Source of the DNA: Lachnospiraceae bacterium
GTDB taxonomy: Bacteria; Bacillota; Clostridia; Lachnospirales; Lachnospiraceae
Direction: 5' to 3'
Assembly: GCA_014804355.1 (NCBI GenBank)
Contig: JAAUZY010000104.1
Coordinates: forward strand, 1-38,726
DNA length: 38,726 bases
In this document: positions 33,672 to 38,726 of the stretch, piece after piece
Layout of the letters: each line of letters starts with the position of its first letter
How positions within the stretch are numbered: the stretch's first letter is position 1
Program-made: the position numbers and the translations under genes
The notes under the pieces: generated by a model
Seen by the model: the letters and a program-made list of their open reading frames with translations, nothing else
Databases searched by the model: none
Told to the model about the DNA's origin: nothing

Positions 33672-34496
33672 CTATGTCTGCGGGTGATCCGCCACGATCC
33701 ATATGGCCATCCGGCATTCATCCCGCAATTTTGACACTTCCGTGTATCTGCGCTCCCGCTTAACATCCGACAGCCCCTCCGTCTGCAGCTTTGCCAGTAT
33801 CTCACCGTAGATCCGGTCTTCCCGCCGCAGATATGCCGCCAGTGTCCGGTCCTTTCTTCTCAGTAAAAGACCTCCGTAGCGGTCTTCAAGTTTACATAAC
33901 ACGCTATCGTCTACAATATTTCCGAAAACTATATCGCTGTTTCGTGCATAAGCCATATCAATACGATTTGCCCCATGGTCATCGGTACAATTTTCTTCTT
34001 TAAGTTTACATAATTCAACATCAATCCGCATCATCGGATAGAATTTGCCGTCCTCTTCAATCATCTGCTCATCAGCGATCCGATATCCCATTTCCCGCAG
34101 TCCGGCACGAAACCGCTCGATCTCCGACTGCGGCTGTAAGATCAATTCCCGGAAGGATGCCGTCTTGTCTTGGTCCTCCGACAGAATCCTCATCATCAGT
34201 CCGCCGCCCATACCGGCACAAATCAGCGTATCAGCCTCGCCGACATTATAGTTATGTAAACCATTCGACAATCTTGTCTCAATACGGGATTCCAGACCAT
34301 GCTCTGCAATATGGTCACTGGCCGCGCTAAGAGGTCCGCTCCGCACATCCATCGCCAGCACTCTGGGACTGATCCCCTGCTCCACCAGCCAAATCGGCAC
34401 AAATCCATGATCACATCCCACATCACAAACACTATTACCTGCCGTGACCATGGCCGCTACAGCCTGCAGTCTCTTCGATAATACAACGGGTCTCAT
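33672..34496 (-). CDS. trmK: tRNA (adenine22-N1)-methyltransferase
   Basis: SAM-dependent methyltransferase forming m1A22 in tRNA; in other species it is important for growth. The 274-residue protein has an N-terminal LSKRLQAVAAMV, motif I CDVGCDHGFVPIWL (24-37), MDVRSGPLSAA and IV-like CAGMGGGLMMRIL. The C-terminal helical extension fits the Bacillus YqfN/TrmK family. It overlaps rpoD by one base (TGATG). TTATGTAAAC occurs three times in this gene (33890, 34004, 34252) in different reading frames, which is unexpected. Confidence 0.9.
   Translation of the reverse strand: MRPVVLSKRLQAVAAMVTAGNSVCDVGCDHGFVPIWLVEQGISPRVLAMDVRSGPLSAASDHIAEHGLESRIETRLSNGLHNYNVGEADTLICAGMGGGLMMRILSEDQDKTASFRELILQPQSEIERFRAGLREMGYRIADEQMIEEDGKFYPMMRIDVELCKLKEENCTDDHGANRIDMAYARNSDIVFGNIVDDSVLCKLEDRYGGLLLRRKDRTLAAYLRREDRIYGEILAKLQTEGLSDVKRERRYTEVSKLRDECRMAIWIVADHPQT
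33890..34261. repeat. Three copies of the GTTTACATAA word inside trmK
   Basis: GTTTACATAA at 33890-33899 and 34004-34013 (plus), and TTATGTAAAC at 34252-34261. They encode different residue strings, so the word is conserved as DNA rather than as protein. Confidence 0.55.
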
Positions 34497-35608
34497 CAGT
34501 CCAGATAATCCTTTAATTTGCGGCTCCTGCTCGGATGGCGGAGTTTACGCAGCGCTTTTGCCTCGATCTGACGGATACGCTCACGGGTGACATTAAATTC
34601 CTTGCCCACCTCTTCTAAAGTCCTTGCACGCCCATCGTCCAGACCGAAACGCAGCCGTAACACCTTCTGCTCTCTCTCCGTCAGCGTCCCAAGCACCTCC
34701 ACCAACTGCTCTTTTAACAGGGTAAAAGCGGCCGCATCCGCAGGAACAGGCACATTGTCATCCTGAATAAAATCACCGAGATGGCTGTCCTCCTCCTCAC
34801 CGATGGGTGTCTCTAAAGAAACCGGCTCCTGCGATATCTTGAGGATCTCACGCACGCGCTCTACCGGCATATTCATCTGCTCCGCAATCTCTTCCGGGGT
34901 AGGTTCACGCCCCAGCTCCTGCAATAACTGTCTGCTGACGCGGATCAGTTTATTGATGGTCTCCACCATATGCACCGGAATACGGATGGTTCTGGCCTGA
35001 TCCGCTATCGCTCTGGTAATGGCCTGACGAATCCACCATGTAGCATAGGTAGAGAATTTATAACCTTTGCGATAATCGAACTTCTCAACCGCCTTGATCA
35101 ATCCCAGATTTCCTTCCTGGATCAGGTCAAGGAAAAGCATACCGCGCCCCACATAGCGTTTGGCAATGCTGACCACCAGACGTAAGTTTGCTTCCGCAAG
35201 GCGTTTCTTCGCTTCCTGATCTCCCATCTCCATCTTCTTAGCCAGTTCGATCTCTTCATCTGCGCTGAGCAGCGGTACTTTACCGATTTCCTTCAAGTAC
35301 ATTCTGACCGGATCTTCGATACTGATCCCGTCCGGCACGGACAGGTCAATGTTCTCCACATCCACCTCATCCTCTTCAGTCAGGATGATCTCTTCATCAT
35401 CCACGTCGTCATCCTCGGTAATCCGGAGTACATCTACATTATTCTGTTCCAATGTTTCCAATATCTTGTCAAACTGATCCTCTTCCAGTGAAAACTCCGC
35501 AAAGAAGTCGCTGATCTCCTGATATTCCAAAACATTTTTCTTCTTCTTAGCAATCGTCAAGAGCTCTTTGAGTCGCTCTTCAAACCTTGCCTGTACATTT
35601 TCGTCCAT
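34496..35608 (-). CDS. rpoD: RNA polymerase primary sigma factor SigA
   Basis: Housekeeping sigma factor, 370 residues. Region 1.2 starts [17 protein letters not shown]. Region 2 carries [17 protein letters not shown] and [14 protein letters not shown], followed by RTIRIPVHM. Region 3 contains [12 protein letters not shown]. Region 4 has [10 protein letters not shown] and the -35-binding helix [18 protein letters not shown]. An acidic low-complexity stretch (about 70-95) precedes region 1.2. Start is uncertain between ATG 35608 and ATG 35620; AAGGATGG-like sequences precede both. It is followed by trmK (overlap) and preceded by dnaG (95-base gap), the macromolecular-synthesis operon order. 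Confidence 0.96.
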   Translation of the reverse strand: MDENVQARFEERLKELLTIAKKKKNVLEYQEISDFFAEFSLEEDQFDKILETLEQNNVDVLRITEDDDVDDEEIILTEEDEVDVENIDLSVPDGISIEDPVRMYLKEIGKVPLLSADEEIELAKKMEMGDQEAKKRLAEANLRLVVSIAKRYVGRGMLFLDLIQEGNLGLIKAVEKFDYRKGYKFSTYATWWIRQAITRAIADQARTIRIPVHMVETINKLIRVSRQLLQELGREPTPEEIAEQMNMPVERVREILKISQEPVSLETPIGEEEDSHLGDFIQDDNVPVPADAAAFTLLKEQLVEVLGTLTEREQKVLRLRFGLDDGRARTLEEVGKEFNVTRERIRQIEAKALRKLRHPSRSRKLKDYLD

Positions 35609-35703
35609 TCTCTGGCCCATCCTTCCTATGTTTCAAATTCTATGTTCTATCCGCCGTATACAAGCCCGTCTAACGACAGTTTCCTGCGAATAGCTTACCC
35701 TTA

Positions 35704-37473
35704 TTATAAGGAAATATGCGTTTTTCTAAGTTCTTCCAACGCCTTTTTACCCGATATTACCTGATTGATCGCGTCCATATCAGATCCCATCCTGCCGGAA
35801 TAATAGTCGAAGCTGTTCTGCTTCACGGCACAGAGGATATCGTGCAGCGCCTTCTCCCGTTCCTTATCCGTATTGATTTCTTCCAATCTGGTGTTAAAGA
35901 GTTCCGCAACCGCCCGCTGTTCCTGCTCTTCCTCAAATGTGCTGATGATCGCCGCCGGATTGTAGCTGCCCTGTTCCAGATCAGCAAACAGCCTGTCCGC
36001 CACCTGCCGGTACAGCGGCTCCGTAAAATCCGCCGCCGTGATATAAGCCTTAATTTTCGGATAAATCTCCGGTTCTTCGGTGATCCACGTAAGCAGCAGC
36101 CTCTGCGACCGCTTCGTATTCTCTTCCGGCGTATTCTTCTTCGTGACGGTGCTCTTTGGCCGTGCCACCGGCTGTACCAGCCCGGTCCGCGCAGCATATC
36201 CGCTCACTAATTTACGTAAGTTATCAAAGCCGATATTGTACTTCTGCGCCACGGATTCTATATAATTCTCCCGCTCCACCTCTTCCTCGAAACCGCACAG
36301 CTTCTTGGCAATCTCCCTGTGAAATGCGGTCTTTGATTCGGGATCCTCCATATTATAGTCCCGCTCCAGTATCTTAAGTTCAAAGAAGAAACTGTTCTGT
36401 GCCTGATCGATTCGTTCCTGAAAAGCGTCCGCACCCATATTCTTCACGAATTCATCGGGATCCTTATAAGGCTGCATATCGATCACCTTGCCCCGCAGTC
36501 CCGATTCTTTCAGAATACCGATGGCGCGCATCGCCGCATTCACCCCGGCGCCGTCACTGTCATAGGCAAGCAGCACATCCTCCGTATATCGCCCTAAGAG
36601 ACTGGCTTGTCCCGTTGTAAAAGCGGTTCCGAGCGATGCGACCGCCTGTGTGAATCCCGCCTGATGCATGGCGATCACGTCCATATACCCCTCGCAGAGA
36701 ATAACATTACCCTTGCGGGAAGTTCTGGCAAAATTCAGTCCATACAGGTTACGGCTCTTATCGAAGATCATTGTCTCCGGTGAATTTAAGTATTTCGGCT
36801 TGGCATCCCCCATCACGCGTCCGCCGAACCCGATCACTCTGTGATTACTGTCCTGAATCGGAAACATGACCCGGTTCCAGAATTTATCATGCACGCCCCG
36901 TTTTTCGTCGAATCCGGTAAGCCCCGACTCATTAATCAGTTCGTCGGCAAATCCCTTAGATCTAAGGTATGCCGTCAGATCAGAGCCTGCACCGTCCGCA
37001 TAACCTAAGCCGAACTTTTTCATGGTCTCTTCTGACAATTGTCTTCCCGCCAGATACTGATATCCTGTCCTGCCTCTTGGGGAGCGCAGCATATAATAAT
37101 AGTATTTCGCAGCTTCCTTATTGATCTCCAGCAGTTTCGCACGCCTGCTTTCCTTCTGTCTGGCTTCCTCGTTATATTCCAGCTCCGGCAGATTCACACC
37201 CGCCCGATCCGCCAACATCTTGACGGACTCCTGAAAAGTCAGGTTCTCATATTCCATAACAAACGTTATTACATTGCCGCCTGCCCCGCAGCCGAAGCAA
37301 TAATACATCTGTTTACCGGGAGATACCGAAAAGGAAGGCGATTTCTCATTATGAAACGGGCATAGTCCGAAATAATTGCTTCCTTTCTTCTGCATACGGA
37401 CATACCCGGAGATCACACTCACAATATCATTTTTTACTCTGATTTCTTCAATCAGCTCTTCCGGATAATACAT
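35704..37473 (-). CDS. dnaG: DNA primase
   Basis: Synthesises RNA primers at the replication fork. The 589-residue protein has a CHC2 zinc finger (C38, H41, C59, C62 in CPFHNEKSP and YYCFGCGAGG) and an intact primase core. TOPRIM motifs are VILCEGYMDVIAMHQAG and the metal-binding AYDSDGAGV. The helicase-binding C-terminal domain follows (from about 430), more divergent. AAGGAG lies five bases before ATG 37473. It lies between dgt and rpoD, as in many Clostridia. Confidence 0.97.
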   Translation of the reverse strand: MYYPEELIEEIRVKNDIVSVISGYVRMQKKGSNYFGLCPFHNEKSPSFSVSPGKQMYYCFGCGAGGNVITFVMEYENLTFQESVKMLADRAGVNLPELEYNEEARQKESRRAKLLEINKEAAKYYYYMLRSPRGRTGYQYLAGRQLSEETMKKFGLGYADGAGSDLTAYLRSKGFADELINESGLTGFDEKRGVHDKFWNRVMFPIQDSNHRVIGFGGRVMGDAKPKYLNSPETMIFDKSRNLYGLNFARTSRKGNVILCEGYMDVIAMHQAGFTQAVASLGTAFTTGQASLLGRYTEDVLLAYDSDGAGVNAAMRAIGILKESGLRGKVIDMQPYKDPDEFVKNMGADAFQERIDQAQNSFFFELKILERDYNMEDPESKTAFHREIAKKLCGFEEEVERENYIESVAQKYNIGFDNLRKLVSGYAARTGLVQPVARPKSTVTKKNTPEENTKRSQRLLLTWITEEPEIYPKIKAYITAADFTEPLYRQVADRLFADLEQGSYNPAAIISTFEEEQEQRAVAELFNTRLEEINTDKEREKALHDILCAVKQNSFDYYSGRMGSDMDAINQVISGKKALEELRKTHISL

Positions 37474-37507
37474 GGTACTCCTTCTTAATCCTTTACTGTT
37501 ATTTTTA

Positions 37508-38512
37508 TCACCCGTGCCATGTCTTAGGTATATAGATATCCTGGTACTGGGCTATGGCAAACCGGTCCGTCATGGAGCCGATATAATCGCATACGATCTT
37601 TTCCAGAGGCTCTCCCTCTTCCATGAGCCTGTAGAGGAACTTCGGCAGCTTCTCCGTGTGATTCATATAATACTCATACAGCGTAACGATCAGGCTCTCC
37701 GCCTTATTCTCCTGTCCCTTAGCGATCGGATTCTTGTAGACATTGCGAAACATAAACGCCCGCATCTTCTGCATTCCTTCCTCCGCCTCCGGCGACATGC
37801 AGATATCATCTTTGCCCCGGCTGTTGGTCACAATATTGTGAATAAAGAAATCCAGCCTCTGACCGCAGCTATACCCTATCACGCTGCTGATCTCCTCCGG
37901 TACATCAGACTCTTTCAGAATCCCGCCGCGGACCGCATCATCCATATCATGATGAATATAAGCGATCTTATCCGCCAGACGCACGATCTTGCCTTCCAAA
38001 GTAGCAGGCATAGAGGTGGTCTGATGATTCAGAATACCGTCCCTTACCTCCATTGTCAGATTGATACCCTGCCCGTCCTTCTCCAGAAGGTCCACCGTTC
38101 TCACACTCTGTTCGTTATGTTTAAACCCGTACGGACAGGCACGGTTAAGCGCCCGCTCCCCCGCATGCCCGAAAGGCGTATGTCCCAGATCATGTCCCAG
38201 CGCAATGGCCTCCACCAGATCCTCGTTAAGCTGCAGGGCCTTCGCAATCGTTCTGGCCGTCTGGCTGACTTCCAATGTATGCGTCAGGCGCGTTCTGTAG
38301 TGGTCTCCTTCCGGTGTCAAAAACACCTGCGTCTTATCCTTCAGCCGCCTGAAAGACTTACTATGTATGATCCTGTCCCGATCCCGCTGGAATACCGGCC
38401 TGATATCGCACTGTTCTTCCGGTCTGACCCTTCCCTTGGAATTCATACTGAGCATGGCATAGGGACTGAGATACTCTTTCTCCCACTGTTCCAAACTTTC
38501 CCGTATATTCAT
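37508..38512 (-). CDS. dgt: dGTP triphosphohydrolase (HD domain)
   Basis: HD-superfamily enzyme releasing triphosphate from dNTPs; regulates nucleotide pools ahead of dnaG. The 334-residue protein (start MNIRESLEQW, ATG 38512, AAAGG eight bases upstream) contains SKSFRRLKDKTQVF, RTRLTHTLEVSQ (first metal-binding His) and GHDLGHTPFGHAGE (the HD pair), plus LADKIAYIHHDMDDA. The frame is open eight residues further upstream (38536) but without a ribosome site. It is the first gene of the dgt-dnaG-rpoD-trmK-kinase run. Confidence 0.93.
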   Translation of the reverse strand: MNIRESLEQWEKEYLSPYAMLSMNSKGRVRPEEQCDIRPVFQRDRDRIIHSKSFRRLKDKTQVFLTPEGDHYRTRLTHTLEVSQTARTIAKALQLNEDLVEAIALGHDLGHTPFGHAGERALNRACPYGFKHNEQSVRTVDLLEKDGQGINLTMEVRDGILNHQTTSMPATLEGKIVRLADKIAYIHHDMDDAVRGGILKESDVPEEISSVIGYSCGQRLDFFIHNIVTNSRGKDDICMSPEAEEGMQKMRAFMFRNVYKNPIAKGQENKAESLIVTLYEYYMNHTEKLPKFLYRLMEEGEPLEKIVCDYIGSMTDRFAIAQYQDIYIPKTWHG

Positions 38513-38636
38513 GGCTCTGCCTTTCTTCCTACGCAAAACAACCGTTCTATTTTATTATTCTATGCCTGTCAGCCAAATCCTTTTTTTATACTAAAATAAT
38601 TGTTACTATTCATACCCACGCCACAGCCTAAGCTCA

Positions 38637-38726
38637 GAGGGGAGTTAATATCTGAAGGAACCCCTCAAAAAGCGTCGGCACTTGACGAGGTATCTCACGA
38701 GTCTAGTGTCCGCTACGCTTTTTGCG
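38637..38726. repeat. Palindromic element running off the window edge
   Basis: GAGGGG (38637-38642) pairs with CCCCTC (38661-38666). AAAAAGCGT (38667-38675) pairs with ACGCTTTTT (38715-38723), and both continue inward with near-complementary CGGCACT/AGTGTCCG. The 190 bases from 38537 show no gene, only AT-rich sequence and this structure. It may be a terminator or an intergenic repeat family. Confidence 0.5.

Noticed and set aside
37472..38599. A 375-codon plus-strand open frame opposite dgt
   Set aside because: Antisense to a clearly recognised HD-domain gene; no ribosome site and no recognisable motif.

Overview
The window reads as chromosomal DNA of a spore-forming, low-to-moderate GC Clostridia, most likely a Lachnospiraceae member. 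Support comes from a complete spoIIIA operon (AA to AH), the gene order dgt-dnaG-rpoD-trmK-nucleoside kinase, the order dxs-ispA-xseB-xseA-nusB-Asp23, a class A RNase P RNA, a T-box leader, and strong AGGAGG-type ribosome binding sites with many GTG/TTG starts. Nearly everything is on the minus strand; one PHP-domain gene is on the plus strand.

Layout. 1-5.9 kb: isoprenoid and DNA-repair housekeeping (dxs partial, ispA, xseB, xseA, nusB, Asp23-like) and a transglutaminase-like lipoprotein. 6.0-8.8 kb: prfC and deoB. 8.85-14.3 kb: the sporulation operon spoIIIAA-AH, transcribed from right to left, with a candidate sigma-E promoter. 14.4-19.75 kb: an AT-richer accessory island. It holds a two-gene unit (winged-helix protein plus a cytosine-methyltransferase-like/TIR fusion), a decayed Ig-like/MBG surface protein, a DUF4143-type AAA ATPase and a 60-residue protein with its own strong promoter. 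19.77-23.3 kb: a three-gene ABC importer (binding protein, permease, ATPase) behind a T-box leader, with an elaborate palindromic element between leader and first gene. 23.4-31.4 kb: PHP phosphoesterase, CmpB-like membrane protein, YlmH, two COG0523 GTPases (one with a roughly 100-residue His/Asp/Glu metal-binding tract), an aldose-epimerase-like enzyme, a membrane protein and a secreted trypsin-like protease. 31.5-38.5 kb: rnpB, nucleoside kinase, trmK, rpoD, dnaG, dgt, ending in a palindromic element cut by the window edge.

Most striking system: the 588-residue protein at 14427-16193. Its first ~305 residues follow the C5-cytosine DNA methyltransferase motif order (I, IV, VI, VIII, IX, X), but the catalytic Cys of motif IV is Tyr, the ENV motif VI is lost and the QxRxR motif VIII is degraded. 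A low-complexity linker then leads to a TIR domain that keeps its expected catalytic Glu. With the upstream winged-helix gene, whose leader carries a 12-bp-periodic TTGTTC repeat array, this looks like a nucleic-acid or SAM-sensing 'dead methyltransferase' coupled to a TIR NADase effector, that is, a candidate anti-phage or abortive-infection system. This is inference from architecture, not a demonstrated function.

A second unexplained signal is the 10-mer TTATGTAAAC (reverse GTTTACATAA). I find nine exact copies, in several coding frames and in intergenic DNA, two of them flanking rnpB.
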